NCBI RefSeq assembly: GCF_900142365.1
Contig: NZ_FRAP01000020.1
Location: 62,001-126,000, forward strand
Direction: 5' to 3'
Length of the DNA stretch: 64,000 nt
Source of the DNA: Pseudonocardia thermophila
GTDB taxonomy: Bacteria; Actinomycetota; Actinomycetes; Mycobacteriales; Pseudonocardiaceae
A program made the position numbers and the translations under genes. Under the pieces are notes generated by a model. That model saw only the letters and a program-made list of their open reading frames with translations. It made no database searches and was not told where the DNA came from. The stretch's first letter is position 1; each line of letters opens with the position of its first letter. This document shows, one piece after another, positions 53,707-62,329 of the stretch.

Positions 53707-54650
53707 CGGGATCCCTCCTGCTTGAACAGCGACGACACGCTCCGCAGCGCGAACGTGGCGATGATGATCGTGCCGATCACGACCACGACCCCGGCGGCGG
53801 ACGCGCGGCCGTAGTCCTGCGCCTGGAAGAACGTCTGGTAGATCGTGTACGGCAGGTTGGCCGTGCCGAGGCTGCCCGAGGTGATCGTGAAGACCGCGTC
53901 GAAGTTCTGCACGATGTAGATCGAGCCGAGCAGCCCGCCCAGCTCCAGGTACTGACGCAGGTGCGGGAAGGTCATGTGGCGGAAGATCTGCCAGTTCGAG
54001 CAGCCGTCGATCTGCGCCGCTTCGATGACGTCCAGCGGCTTGCTCTGCAGGCCGGCCAGGATGATCAGCATCATGAACGGCGTCCACTGCCAGACCAGCG
54101 CGATGATCACCGAGAGCAGCGGCGCGTTGGTGAGCCAGTCGGGCTGGGGGGCGTTCTCGCCGAAGAGCCCGGTCAACACGCCGTTCAGCAGGCCGTACTC
54201 GGGGTTGAACAGGGCGTGCTTCCACAGCAGCGCCGCGGCCACCGGCACGATCAGGAACGGCGTGATCATCATCGTGCGGACGATGCCGCGGCCCAGGAAC
54301 GCCCGGTCGAGCAGCAGCGCGATGACCACGCCGAGGAACAGCGAGACCAGCACCACGGAAGCGGTCAGGATGATCGTCGTGATGATCGCGTCGCGGGTGT
54401 TGACGTCGGTCAGGACGCGCACGAAGTTGTCGAACCCGGCGAACCCGCGCTCGTCGGGGTAGTACGCGTTCCAGTTCATGAACGAGATGATCAGCGTGCC
54501 GACGAACGGCAGCTGCGTCACGACGATCATGAAGATCAGCGCGGGCAGCAGCGGGGCGCGGCGGGCCCACGCCCCGGCCTTCTTCAGCGTCGACGGCTCG
54601 TTCGGGCGGACGGCGGCCGGGCTCGCCGGCTTCTCGACGGTGGTGCTCAC
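53703..54650 (-). CDS. Carbohydrate ABC transporter permease 1
   Basis: A 315-residue permease with six helices. The EAA loop reads EAAQIDGCSNWQIFRHMTFPHLR; the N-terminal part has the MalF-type APLLPALIFMIVVTQLPFVGTL segment. It resembles SmoF/ThuF-type polyol/sugar permeases. GTG start overlapping the binding-protein stop, ATGA overlap with permease 2. Partner of 52816-53706. Confidence 0.9.
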   Translation of the reverse strand: MSTTVEKPASPAAVRPNEPSTLKKAGAWARRAPLLPALIFMIVVTQLPFVGTLIISFMNWNAYYPDERGFAGFDNFVRVLTDVNTRDAIITTIILTASVVLVSLFLGVVIALLLDRAFLGRGIVRTMMITPFLIVPVAAALLWKHALFNPEYGLLNGVLTGLFGENAPQPDWLTNAPLLSVIIALVWQWTPFMMLIILAGLQSKPLDVIEAAQIDGCSNWQIFRHMTFPHLRQYLELGGLLGSIYIVQNFDAVFTITSGSLGTANLPYTIYQTFFQAQDYGRASAAGVVVVIGTIIIATFALRSVSSLFKQEGSR

Positions 54651-56011
54651 GCGTTCCCCTCCAACCTGGACCGGTACCGCTCGGCGACGTCCTCGGCGAG
54701 CTGTTGGCCTCTGTCGAGGGCCTGCTCCACGGTCACCTGCCCGGCGATGGCCGAGCTGATCTGCAGCGACACCTGGGTGCCCAGGTCGGGGAACTCCGGG
54801 ATGTCGACGAACTGGATGCCCAGCGCCGGCCGCGGCTGCACCCCCGGGTTGCGCGGGTCGGCCGACTCGATCGCAGCCTTCGTGGGGGCGGCGAACGCGG
54901 CCGACTCGGCGAGGTAATCGGGGTTCTCGTAGGTCGACGCGCGCTTGCCGGCGGGCACCTTGGACCAGCCGAGCCGCTCGCCGACCAGCCGCTCGTACTC
55001 CTTGCTGGAGGCCCAGGAGATGAATTTCCAGGCGTGGTCCTTCTTCGTGCTGGCGTTCTGGATGGCCCACGACCAGGCGTAGAGCCAGCCGGAGCTCTCG
55101 GTCAGCTTCACCGGCGCCGGGGAGTAGCCGATCTTGCCCCGCACCGGGGAGTCGGCGGCCTCGAGCGAGCCCGCGGCCGACGTGGCGTCGTACCACATGG
55201 CGACGTTGCCCTGGATCATGTTGTTGAGGCACTCGGTGAACCCGGCCTGCGGAGCGCCGATCTCGCCGTGGGTGCGGACGAGGTCCACGTAGAACTGCAC
55301 GGCCTCGGTGAACTCCGGCGCGTTGACCTGGGCCCGCCAGTCGGCGGTGAACCACGTGCCGCCGAAGGTGTTGACCACGGTGGTGAGCGGGGCGAACACC
55401 TGGCCCCAGCCCGGCTGGCCGCGCAGGCAGATGCCCTTCATGCCGGGGCGGGCGCCGTCGAGCTGAGCGGCGAGCCGGGCGACCTCGTCCCAGGTGGGCT
55501 TCGCCGGCATCGTGAGGCCCTTCTCGGCCAGCACGTCCGCGCGGTACATGAGGAACGACGACTCACCGTAGAACGGCTCGCCGTAGATCTTGCCGTCGGC
55601 CGCGGTGAGCGACGCCGTCATCGGCCCGAGGATGTCGGCCTGGTCGAAGCCCGGATCGGCGGCGATGAAGTCGTCGAGCGGGGCGATCCAGCGGCTGCGC
55701 GCGTAGATCGGGACCTCGAAGTTCGACACCGTGGCGACGTCGTACTGCCCGGCCTGGCTGGAGAACTCCTGGCTGATCTTGTCCCGGACGTCGTTCTCCG
55801 GCAGCACGGTGAAGTTGACCGTGATGCCCGTCTGCTTCGTGAAGTGCTCCGCAGTCAGCCGCTGCAGATCCACCATCTGCGGGTTGTTGACCATCAGCAC
55901 GTTGATGCTGTTGGGGCCGCCGGCGCCGACCCCGCCGCCCCATCCGGCGCACGCCGTGCTCGTCACGAGGACCAGGGCGAGCAACAAGGCCCGCATCCCC
56001 GACCGCGTCAT
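54647..56011 (-). CDS. Sugar/polyol-binding lipoprotein
   Basis: A 454-residue extracellular solute-binding protein (family 1). Residues 1-20 form a lipoprotein signal peptide with STAC ending at Cys21, a slightly unusual lipobox (Ser at -3). The mature part has NSINVLMVNNPQMVDLQRLT, YDVATVSNFEVPIYARSRWI and SSGWLYAWSWAIQNAS, a fold similar to sorbitol/mannitol-binding SmoE-like proteins. ATG 56011 follows GGGGAGG. First gene of the operon; one palindrome copy lies 28 bases upstream. Confidence 0.9.
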   Translation of the reverse strand: MTRSGMRALLLALVLVTSTACAGWGGGVGAGGPNSINVLMVNNPQMVDLQRLTAEHFTKQTGITVNFTVLPENDVRDKISQEFSSQAGQYDVATVSNFEVPIYARSRWIAPLDDFIAADPGFDQADILGPMTASLTAADGKIYGEPFYGESSFLMYRADVLAEKGLTMPAKPTWDEVARLAAQLDGARPGMKGICLRGQPGWGQVFAPLTTVVNTFGGTWFTADWRAQVNAPEFTEAVQFYVDLVRTHGEIGAPQAGFTECLNNMIQGNVAMWYDATSAAGSLEAADSPVRGKIGYSPAPVKLTESSGWLYAWSWAIQNASTKKDHAWKFISWASSKEYERLVGERLGWSKVPAGKRASTYENPDYLAESAAFAAPTKAAIESADPRNPGVQPRPALGIQFVDIPEFPDLGTQVSLQISSAIAGQVTVEQALDRGQQLAEDVAERYRSRLEGNA

Positions 56012-56039
56012 CGCGTCCTCCCCGGATCCGCGAGCTCGA

Positions 56040-56053
56040 CGCTCAGATGAGCG
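56040..56053. promoter_or_regulatory. SorC-type operator, copy 1 (putative)
   Basis: CGCTCAGATGAGCG: 6-bp arms CGCTCA/TGAGCG around GA. It lies 29 bases before the binding-protein ATG. The same arms occur at 56129-56142, with centres 89 bases apart. Confidence 0.7.
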
Positions 56054-56128
56054 GAGCCCTGCACGTATCGTCAGGGTGTGGCATCGCTCACGCACCGTCA
56101 ATGGGCGATGCGATAATGCGACTCCATC

Positions 56129-56142
56129 CGCTCATATGAGCG
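56129..56142. promoter_or_regulatory. SorC-type operator, copy 2 (putative)
   Basis: CGCTCATATGAGCG, a perfect 14-base palindrome 17 bases before the ATG of the SorC-type regulator, so well placed for autorepression. Matches copy 1 except for the central pair. Confidence 0.75.
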
Positions 56143-56158
56143 CTCACCGGGGGTGCGT

Positions 56159-57130
56159 ATGGCAGGAAGCGACAACCCGGTGCGCGGCCCGGCGCACCTG
56201 GTCCTGTCGGCGTCGGTCGCGCGCCGCTACTACCTCGACGGCCGCACCAAGGTCGAGATCGCCGAGGAGTTCCGGCTCTCCCGGTTCAAGGTCGCCCGGC
56301 TGCTCGACGACGCCCGCGCGAGCGGCCTGGTCCGCATCGAGATCGGCCGTCCGGGCTCGGTGGACGTCGAGCTGTCCAGCCGGCTGATGGACACGCTCGG
56401 GCTCAAGCACTGCGTGGTCACCGACACCCCCGGCGACGATCCGCACACCCTGCGCGGCCATCTCGCCACCGCCGCGGCGGACCTGCTCACCGAACTGGTC
56501 ACGGCCGACGACGTGCTGGGTCTGTCCTGGTCACGGGCGGTGTCGGCGATGGCGACGAAGCTGCGCCGGCTCGCCCCGGCGCCGGTCGTGCAGCTGACCG
56601 GGGCGCTCGCCCGCTCGGTGCTCGACAACAGCTCCATCGAGCTCGTGCGCGAGGTCGCGCGCATCTCCGGCGGGCCCGCCTACTTCTACTACGCCCCCAT
56701 GGCGGTGCCCGACGCGGCGACCGCCCGGGCCCTGCGCAAGCAGCCCGAGGTCGCCCGCGCGTTCTCGCTCATCCCGTCGGTCACGATCGCGGTCGCGGGG
56801 ATCGGGGCGTGGGCCCCCGAGCAGTCCACCCTGTACGACGCGGCCACCGACGGCGAGCGCATCGACGTCAGCCGCCGCGGAGTGGCCGCTGAGGTGTCCG
56901 GGGTCTTGATCGACGCCGCGGGCGAGCCCGTCAGCGCCCCGCTGACCGAGCGCATGATCGGCATCGACGCCGCTCAGTTGAGAGCCGTGCCCGAGGTCAT
57001 CGGCATCGCCTACGGGCTCGGGAAGGCCGACGCCGTGCTCGCCGCCGTGCGCGGCCGGCTGGTCAACTCGCTCGTCACCCACTCCACGCTCGCGGACCGG
57101 CTGATCGGCGCGGCGTCCGGGGCCGCCTGA
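56159..57130 (+). CDS. SorC/DeoR-type sugar-binding regulator
   Basis: A 323-residue regulator. The N-terminal HTH (about 15-60; ARRYYLDGRTKVEIAEEFRLSRFKVARLL) is of the SorC/sigma-70 region 4-like kind. The C-terminal sugar-binding domain (about 65-320) has GLSWSRAVSAMA and GIGAWAPEQSTLYD, the phospho-sugar pocket typical of SorC/CggR. It probably senses a phosphorylated sugar made by the cassette and controls both divergent transcripts through the two palindromes. ATG 56159; an in-frame GTG at 56153 is equally possible. Confidence 0.9.
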   Translation: MAGSDNPVRGPAHLVLSASVARRYYLDGRTKVEIAEEFRLSRFKVARLLDDARASGLVRIEIGRPGSVDVELSSRLMDTLGLKHCVVTDTPGDDPHTLRGHLATAAADLLTELVTADDVLGLSWSRAVSAMATKLRRLAPAPVVQLTGALARSVLDNSSIELVREVARISGGPAYFYYAPMAVPDAATARALRKQPEVARAFSLIPSVTIAVAGIGAWAPEQSTLYDAATDGERIDVSRRGVAAEVSGVLIDAAGEPVSAPLTERMIGIDAAQLRAVPEVIGIAYGLGKADAVLAAVRGRLVNSLVTHSTLADRLIGAASGAA

Positions 57131-57918
57131 TGGCCGGACGGGCCGGCGAGATCCCCCTGCTCGGCGGAACGGCCAACCGCGGGCGCGTCCACCGGGTCGG
57201 CGACACCGTGCGCCGCCCGATGCGGCCCACCGCCCCGGCCACCCACGCGCTGCTCCGGCACCTGGAACGGGTCGGGTTCGACGGTGCCCCGCGCGTCCTC
57301 GGCATCGACGACGAAGGCCGCGAGGTGCTCAGCTACGTGCCCGGCACGGCGATCACCGCGCCCGCGCCGGAGTGGGCGCTCACCGACGCGGCCCTGCGCT
57401 CGGTCGGGGAGCTGCTGCGGCGGTTCCACGAGGCCGTCGCCGACTTCGATCCCACCCCGTACACGTGGCCCCCATCACCGCCCGCGCCGTTCTCGTGCGG
57501 CACGATCACGCACAACGACCCGAACCTGGACAACATCGTCTTCCGGGACGGGCGCGCCGTCGCTCTCATCGACTTCGACCTGGCCGCGCCGGGCGCCCCG
57601 GTCTGGGACGTCGCGGGTGCGGCCCGGCTGTGGGCGCCCTTGCGCTGCCCCGCCGACACCACGGACGTCCGCCGCGGCCGCGAGCTGCACCGCCTGCGCG
57701 TGCTCGTCGACGCGTACGGGCCGCTGGACCAGCGCGAGCTCGTCGTCGACGCGGTGCTGGCCAACCTCGAGTGGATGCGCGCGCTGGTCTCCGACGGGGC
57801 GACCCGCGGGGTTCCCGGCTTCGCGGCGTACTGGACGGGGCAGGCCCAGCAGCGCGCCGACCGCGCCCGCGCATGGCTCGCCGAACATGCCGACGCCGTG
57901 CGCGCGGCGCTCATGTGA
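57130..57918 (+). CDS. APH-fold kinase in the sugar cassette
   Basis: A 262-residue aminoglycoside-phosphotransferase-fold kinase. The catalytic loop is TITHNDPNLDNIVF (His128, Asp130, Asn135) and the metal-binding segment ALIDFD (Asp148). The nucleotide-binding lysine of the N-lobe is not obvious (VRRP where V-x-K is usual). It overlaps the regulator stop (TGATG), so it is part of the regulatory transcript, and probably phosphorylates the sugar or ketose produced by the dehydrogenase. Use of an APH-fold, not an FGGY or ribokinase enzyme, is uncommon for such cassettes. Alternatively a homoserine-kinase- or fructosamine-kinase-like role. Confidence 0.82.
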   Translation: MAGRAGEIPLLGGTANRGRVHRVGDTVRRPMRPTAPATHALLRHLERVGFDGAPRVLGIDDEGREVLSYVPGTAITAPAPEWALTDAALRSVGELLRRFHEAVADFDPTPYTWPPSPPAPFSCGTITHNDPNLDNIVFRDGRAVALIDFDLAAPGAPVWDVAGAARLWAPLRCPADTTDVRRGRELHRLRVLVDAYGPLDQRELVVDAVLANLEWMRALVSDGATRGVPGFAAYWTGQAQQRADRARAWLAEHADAVRAALM

Positions 57919-57932
57919 GCACGGCCAGGAGA

Positions 57933-57975
57933 CCGGACTCGCGCGACCACCCCCCATGGGGCCGCGCGAGTCCGG
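57933..57975. terminator. Bidirectional hairpin terminator kinase / PRISE gene
   Basis: Perfect 13-bp stem CCGGACTCGCGCG (57933-57945) with its complement (57963-57975), 17-base loop. It starts 15 bases past the kinase stop and ends 15 bases before the stop of the convergent reductase gene. Confidence 0.85.
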
Positions 57976-57990
57976 AGGCTGGCGACCCGG

Positions 57991-59031
57991 TCAGGCGCGG
58001 TCCGGGATGATGCGGCGCTCGCGCAGCTGCCCGATCTGCTCGACGAGCATCGCTTCGGTGTCGACGTAGCGGTGGAAACCCGCCCGGCGGGCCTTCGACG
58101 TGTCGGCGAACACGTCGTAGTCCCAGGAGAAGACGAAGTCGCCGAACGCCCACGACGACACGTCCGCGTACGGCGTCGGCGCGAGCCCGTACTTGTCGAT
58201 CATCGCGTCCCAGACCGGTCCCTTGTCGGCCATGACGTCGGCCAGCGACATGGGCAGCGGCGGCGCCACCTCCAGGCCGAACTGCTCGGCGATCACCGGC
58301 CACAGCCGCCGCCAGCGGAACAGGTCCCCGTTGGCGATGTTGAACGCCTGGTCGGCGGCGTTCGGGTCGGTCGCCGCCCACTCGGTGGCCTCGGCGAGCA
58401 GCCCGGCGTCGGTGAGCTCGAGCAGCGCGTGGTAAGCCCCGGGTTCGCCGGGGAACCGCAGCGGGACCCGCAGCTCGGCGCTGATCGCTGCGTACACCGC
58501 GAGGACGTTGACGATGTTCATCGGGTAGCCGAGCCCGAACCCGGCGACGACGGACGGGCGGATGGCTGACCAGGAGAACCCGCCGGCCGCCGCGGCTTCC
58601 TCGACGAGCTGCTGCTGCTCGACGTTGAACTCCGGCGGCATGTGCGGTGGATCGTCCTCCCGCGCGGGCGTGTCGAACGGGCCCAGGTGCGCGCCGTAGA
58701 CCTTGTAACCCTGCATCAGGCTCACGTGCTGAAGCGCCGGACCGGCCACGGCGGCGAGCACGTTGCGCAGCATCGTCACGTTCGGCTCGACCAGCTCCGC
58801 CCAGGTCGGCCGATCCCGGTAGGCCGCGTAGAACACGTGCGTGACCGGCGGCTGATCGGCCAGCGCCGCCCGCACCGAATCGACGTCGAACAGATCGGCT
58901 CGCACGTGCCGGCCGGGCCCGGGCCGCCGCGACAGCCCGATCACCTCCCAGCCCGGCCTGCTGCGCAGATGGGCGGCGAGCCGGCCGCCGATCACCCCGC
59001 TGGCGCCGACGACGAGAGCGGTGCGCGTCAT
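57991..59031 (-). CDS. PRISE-type SDR (progesterone 5-beta-reductase/iridoid synthase-like)
   Basis: A 346-residue extended SDR. The Rossmann motif is VVGASGVIGGRLAAHL, followed by LSRRPGPGRHVRADL (NADPH site) and FYAAYRDRP. The motif MQGYKVYGAHLGPF with the unusual Tyr-Lys arrangement is diagnostic of PRISE enzymes, which reduce the C=C bond of enones. Bacterial members act on small enones; the native substrate is unknown. ATG overlaps the MFS stop (ATGA), so MFS and reductase are coupled under the MarR-controlled promoter. Confidence 0.88.
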   Translation of the reverse strand: MTRTALVVGASGVIGGRLAAHLRSRPGWEVIGLSRRPGPGRHVRADLFDVDSVRAALADQPPVTHVFYAAYRDRPTWAELVEPNVTMLRNVLAAVAGPALQHVSLMQGYKVYGAHLGPFDTPAREDDPPHMPPEFNVEQQQLVEEAAAAGGFSWSAIRPSVVAGFGLGYPMNIVNVLAVYAAISAELRVPLRFPGEPGAYHALLELTDAGLLAEATEWAATDPNAADQAFNIANGDLFRWRRLWPVIAEQFGLEVAPPLPMSLADVMADKGPVWDAMIDKYGLAPTPYADVSSWAFGDFVFSWDYDVFADTSKARRAGFHRYVDTEAMLVEQIGQLRERRIIPDRA

Positions 59032-60194
59032 GCCGGGACCTCCTGGAGGGATGTGCGGCGACCGGCCACGGCCGCGGTGAGGGCGACGACGAAGCCGGCG
59101 GCGACCATGAGCGCCCCGACCCAGTTCGGCGACGTCAGGCCGAGGCCCGCGCCGATGGTGAGCCCGCCGAGCCAGGCCCCGACGGCGTTGCCGGCGTTGA
59201 ACGCGGAGATGTTGGCGGCGGAGGCGAGCGTGCCGGCCGATCCCGCGGCGTCGAGGACGCGGGCCTGCAGGCCGGGCACAGCCGCGAACCCGACGACGCC
59301 GATCACCGCGAGGGTGAGCACGGCGAGGACGGGCACCGCCGCGGTGACGGTGAACAGCAGGAGCAGCACGGCGAGCAGGGCGAGCAGCACGAGGAGCGAC
59401 GCCGTGAGCGCCCGGTCGGCCGCCTTCGCCCCGAGGAGGTTGCCGACGACCGCACCGGCGCCGAACACCAGCACGATCCCCGTCACCGCCCCGGGCGGGA
59501 AGCCGGCGACGTCGATCATCATCGGGGCGACGTAGGTGAACGCGGCGAACAGACCGCCGAAGCCGAGCGCCGTGGTCGCGAGCGCGAGCCACACCTGTGG
59601 CCGGGCGAACGCGGACAACTCGGCGCGCAGGCTCGCCCCCGGGTCGGCCGGCTGCCGGGGCACCAGCGCGACCACGCCGAGGACGCTGACCACGCCGAGC
59701 CCGGTGATCACCCAGAACGTGGTTCGCCAGCCGAACGCGTGCCCGACGGCGGTGCCCAGGGGCACGCCGACGACGTTCGCCACGGTGAGGCCGGTGACCA
59801 TGAACGCGATCGCCGCAGCCCGGCGGTTCGGCGGGACGAGCCCTGCGGCCACCACCGCCCCGACGCCGAAGAACGCGCCGTGGCACAGGGCCGAGACCAC
59901 CCGGCCGGTCATGACCAGGCCGTAGCTCGAGCCGATCGCAGTGAGCAGGTTCCCGAGGACGAACAGCCCGAGCAGCCCGAGCAGGACGGTCTTGCGCGGC
60001 ACCCGGACGACCGCCGCGGTCAGCAGCGGCGCGCCGATCGCGACGGCGAGCGCGTAGCCGGTGACGAGCAGCCCGGCGGTGGGGATGTCGACCCCGAGAT
60101 CGGCCGCGACGTCCGGCAGGAGTCCGGCGACGGCGAACTCGGTCGTCCCGATGCCGAAGGCACTGATCGCCAACGCGAGCAGCGCGAGGGGCAT
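59028..60194 (-). CDS. MFS transporter, DHA1/AraJ-like
   Basis: A 388-residue drug:H+-type MFS transporter with 12 helices. The signature LLALAISAFGIGTTEFAVAGLLPDVAADL at the start (about 4-32 by position) and the GAPLLTAAVVRVPRKTVL loop are typical of the AraJ/YdhP efflux group. It is divergent from a MarR regulator (114 bases between starts), a common arrangement for efflux controlled by its substrate. Followed by the PRISE reductase, which may detoxify the same enone substrate. Confidence 0.9.
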   Translation of the reverse strand: MPLALLALAISAFGIGTTEFAVAGLLPDVAADLGVDIPTAGLLVTGYALAVAIGAPLLTAAVVRVPRKTVLLGLLGLFVLGNLLTAIGSSYGLVMTGRVVSALCHGAFFGVGAVVAAGLVPPNRRAAAIAFMVTGLTVANVVGVPLGTAVGHAFGWRTTFWVITGLGVVSVLGVVALVPRQPADPGASLRAELSAFARPQVWLALATTALGFGGLFAAFTYVAPMMIDVAGFPPGAVTGIVLVFGAGAVVGNLLGAKAADRALTASLLVLLALLAVLLLLFTVTAAVPVLAVLTLAVIGVVGFAAVPGLQARVLDAAGSAGTLASAANISAFNAGNAVGAWLGGLTIGAGLGLTSPNWVGALMVAAGFVVALTAAVAGRRTSLQEVPA

Positions 60195-60219
60195 GTGCTT
60201 TCTCCTTCAATGAGCGCGA

Positions 60220-60264
60220 GCAGATATCAAGCGCGTGCAACAATTGCACACGCGCTCTATCTGC
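60220..60264. promoter_or_regulatory. Nested palindrome, MarR operator (putative)
   Basis: Three nested arm pairs share a centre: GCAGATA (60220-60226)/TATCTGC (60258-60264), AGCGCGTG (60230-60237)/CACGCGCT (60249-60256) and TGCAA (60236-60240)/TTGCA (60244-60248). It lies midway between the divergent MFS and MarR starts, where it can block both promoters. Confidence 0.75.
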
Positions 60265-60308
60265 GCAATCCGCTAGAGTGGGAGGAGCAGCAAGCGCAGG
60301 GGGAAGCG

Positions 60309-60755
60309 ATGGGGTTCGCCGACGATGGCGTCGACGTGCGGGTCCAGGGCTGGCGGACCCTGGCCGCGCTGCACGCGCGTCTCGAGGAGTCCCTGGAGAA
60401 GGTGCTGCAAGCCGAGTTCGATCTCTCGGTCGTCGAGTACACCGTCCTCGACGCGGTCGCCCGCCAGGACGGGTGCCACATGCGCATGCAGCACGTCGCC
60501 CGCGCTGCCGCGCTCTCGCACAGCGCGACGACGCGGCTGGTCACCCGACTGGAGAAGCGCGGCCTGGTCCGTCGCACCCTCTGCGACGACGACCGACGCG
60601 GGATCTACAGCACGCTCACCGAAGCCGGGCACGAGCTGCTCACCCGCGCCCGCCCGGTGCACGACCGCACCGTGTCCGCGACCCTCGACGAGGCGGGTCG
60701 GGATCCGGATCTGGCGCCCCTGGTGAAGGCGCTGCACGAGCTCCCGCGCAGCTAG
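60309..60755 (+). CDS. MarR-family transcriptional regulator
   Basis: A 148-residue winged-helix regulator: FDLSVVEYTVLDAVARQDG, MRMQHVARAAALSHSATTRLVTRLEKRGLV (recognition helix) and DDDRRGIYSTLTEAGHELL (wing). ATG 60309 follows GGGGGAAG. It is divergent from the MFS-reductase operon and presumably represses it and itself. The ligand is unknown; MarR proteins of this sort sense phenolic or electrophilic compounds. Confidence 0.9.
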   Translation: MGFADDGVDVRVQGWRTLAALHARLEESLEKVLQAEFDLSVVEYTVLDAVARQDGCHMRMQHVARAAALSHSATTRLVTRLEKRGLVRRTLCDDDRRGIYSTLTEAGHELLTRARPVHDRTVSATLDEAGRDPDLAPLVKALHELPRS

Positions 60756-60776
60756 GGCGGCCTGGATCAGCGCCGA

Positions 60777-61265
60777 TCAGCGCCGATCAGCCGGCCGGCC
60801 CAGCTCCACCAGCTCGCTGCGGGTGCGCCGCAGCAATCCGGCGTCGTCGACCGCGTAGTAGGACATCGCCGACAGCGGTGGGGAGTACGCGTGCACGCTC
60901 ACGGCGGGCGTCGGGTCGGCGTTGCCGACGTCGTGGACGTGCCCGAGCGGGAAGCCGGCGCTCGACCCGGCGGTGAGCCGCCGGGTGGCGAGGCCGGTGC
61001 CGATCCAGTGCTGCTCGGTCAGCGCGCCCGACACCACCGTCAACGCCCCCAGCGAACCGGCGTGGTCGTGCAGCTCGGCGGACTGCTCGGTGGCCCAGCT
61101 GATCAGCCACACGTCGACGAACGCATCGCTGCGCAACAGCTGGTACCAGCGGCGGTTCGGATCGACGACGACGGCGTGCAGGCCGGCGCGGACCTCCGCG
61201 GCGACAGCGCGGGTCAGCGAGGTCAGGTCGGCGAGGACGAGCGGCGTGGGGGCGTGCAGCAGCAC
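60777..61265 (-). CDS. Cysteine dioxygenase-like cupin
   Basis: A 162-residue type I cysteine dioxygenase that would oxidise cysteine to cysteine sulfinate. The three His iron ligands are His66 and His68 (ELHDHAGSLGAL) and His111 (GHVHDVGN). The arginine-rich RRWYQLL region and SVHAYSPPLSAM (Tyr of the crosslink position, without the partner Cys, as in other bacterial enzymes) are also present. GTG 61265 has TGGAG nine bases upstream; a longer reading from GTG 61328 adds 21 residues with no family similarity. Three copies of GATCAG lie in 10-base steps across its stop (60765-60790). Confidence 0.85.
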   Translation of the reverse strand: MLLHAPTPLVLADLTSLTRAVAAEVRAGLHAVVVDPNRRWYQLLRSDAFVDVWLISWATEQSAELHDHAGSLGALTVVSGALTEQHWIGTGLATRRLTAGSSAGFPLGHVHDVGNADPTPAVSVHAYSPPLSAMSYYAVDDAGLLRRTRSELVELGRPADRR

Positions 61266-61473
61266 AGAGGGACTCCAGGGGGACGGAACGGGCCGGCGAG
61301 CGGACGAGAAGGTCAGCTCGGGCGACACCCCTGGTCGAACTGGTCCGCACGACGGCCGCCCCAGATCTCTCCGAGAACGGCGGCCTGTCCGAACACCCCA
61401 TCATGTGACCACAGCGCCGTGGGCGCCGTCCACCGGCCTCTCACCCGACGGGCAGGGTCCGGAAATGTCCGGG

Positions 61474-62319
61474 CTACGCGCGGTGGGCCGCGAGCCACTC
61501 CCGCAGATCGGTGAGCGGGCCCTCGCGCTCGGGCTCGTTGTAGATCTCGTGCCACAGGCCCTCGTACCAGCGCACGGTCAGGTCCGGGGAGCCGCAGACG
61601 GCCGCCAGCGCCCGGCTGCCGGCCGGATCGGTGAGCACGTCGGCGGTGCCGTGCTGCAGCAGCAGCGGCAGACGCAGACCGCGCGCCCGCTCCGGCAGCA
61701 CGTCGAACTGCGCCACCAGCCGCGACGACAGGCCCAGCGTCGGGTTGCCGTGGTGGACGAGCGGATCGGCCTGGTAGGCGGCCACGACCGCGGCGTCCTT
61801 GCTCACCTTCGCAGCGTCGATCCCGGCCGGCCGCAGCGTGGGCGCCACCTTCGCCAGCACGCGCAGCAGCGGCAGCAGCGGCTTCGGCACCGCGTCGCTG
61901 GCCAGCGCGGGCGCCGACAGCACCAATCCGGACAGCACGTTCTGGTGGTCGAGCGCGTACGCCAGCGCGATCTGCCCGCCCATGCTGTGGCCGAGCAGGA
62001 ACAGCGGCAGCCCCGGGTGCCGGGCGGCGACCTCCCGGCGGAACGAGTCGTAGTCGACGAGCCAATCGCGGTAGTCGTCCAGGTGCGCACGCCGCCCCGA
62101 CGACCGGCCGTGGCCGCGGTGGTCCAATCCGTACACCGCCCACCCGTCAGGCAGCAGCGCCTCGACGACGTTGCCGTACCGCCCCGAGTGCTCGCCCAGG
62201 CCGTGGCACAGCAGCAGCACCCCGGACGCGGGTCCGTCGGGTAGCCAGCCCTGCCAGTACAGGTCGACGCCGCGCGCGCCGACGAGCCAGCCCTCCACCC
62301 GGGTCGGCTGCTCGGTCAT
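61474..62319 (-). CDS. Alpha/beta hydrolase, monoacylglycerol lipase-like
   Basis: A 281-residue serine hydrolase of the MGL/lysophospholipase group. The nucleophile motif is GHSMGG (Ser112), with the oxyanion HGLGEHSGRY motif, DHRGHGRSSGRRAH, the acid Asp within HGTADVLTDP and the His within WHEIYNE. Such enzymes release fatty acids from monoglycerides or lysophospholipids. No signal peptide. ATG 62319; the next gene upstream (62330) is only 10 bases away, so cotranscription is likely. Confidence 0.9.
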   Translation of the reverse strand: MTEQPTRVEGWLVGARGVDLYWQGWLPDGPASGVLLLCHGLGEHSGRYGNVVEALLPDGWAVYGLDHRGHGRSSGRRAHLDDYRDWLVDYDSFRREVAARHPGLPLFLLGHSMGGQIALAYALDHQNVLSGLVLSAPALASDAVPKPLLPLLRVLAKVAPTLRPAGIDAAKVSKDAAVVAAYQADPLVHHGNPTLGLSSRLVAQFDVLPERARGLRLPLLLQHGTADVLTDPAGSRALAAVCGSPDLTVRWYEGLWHEIYNEPEREGPLTDLREWLAAHRA

Positions 62320-62329
62320 GTCGCCGAAC

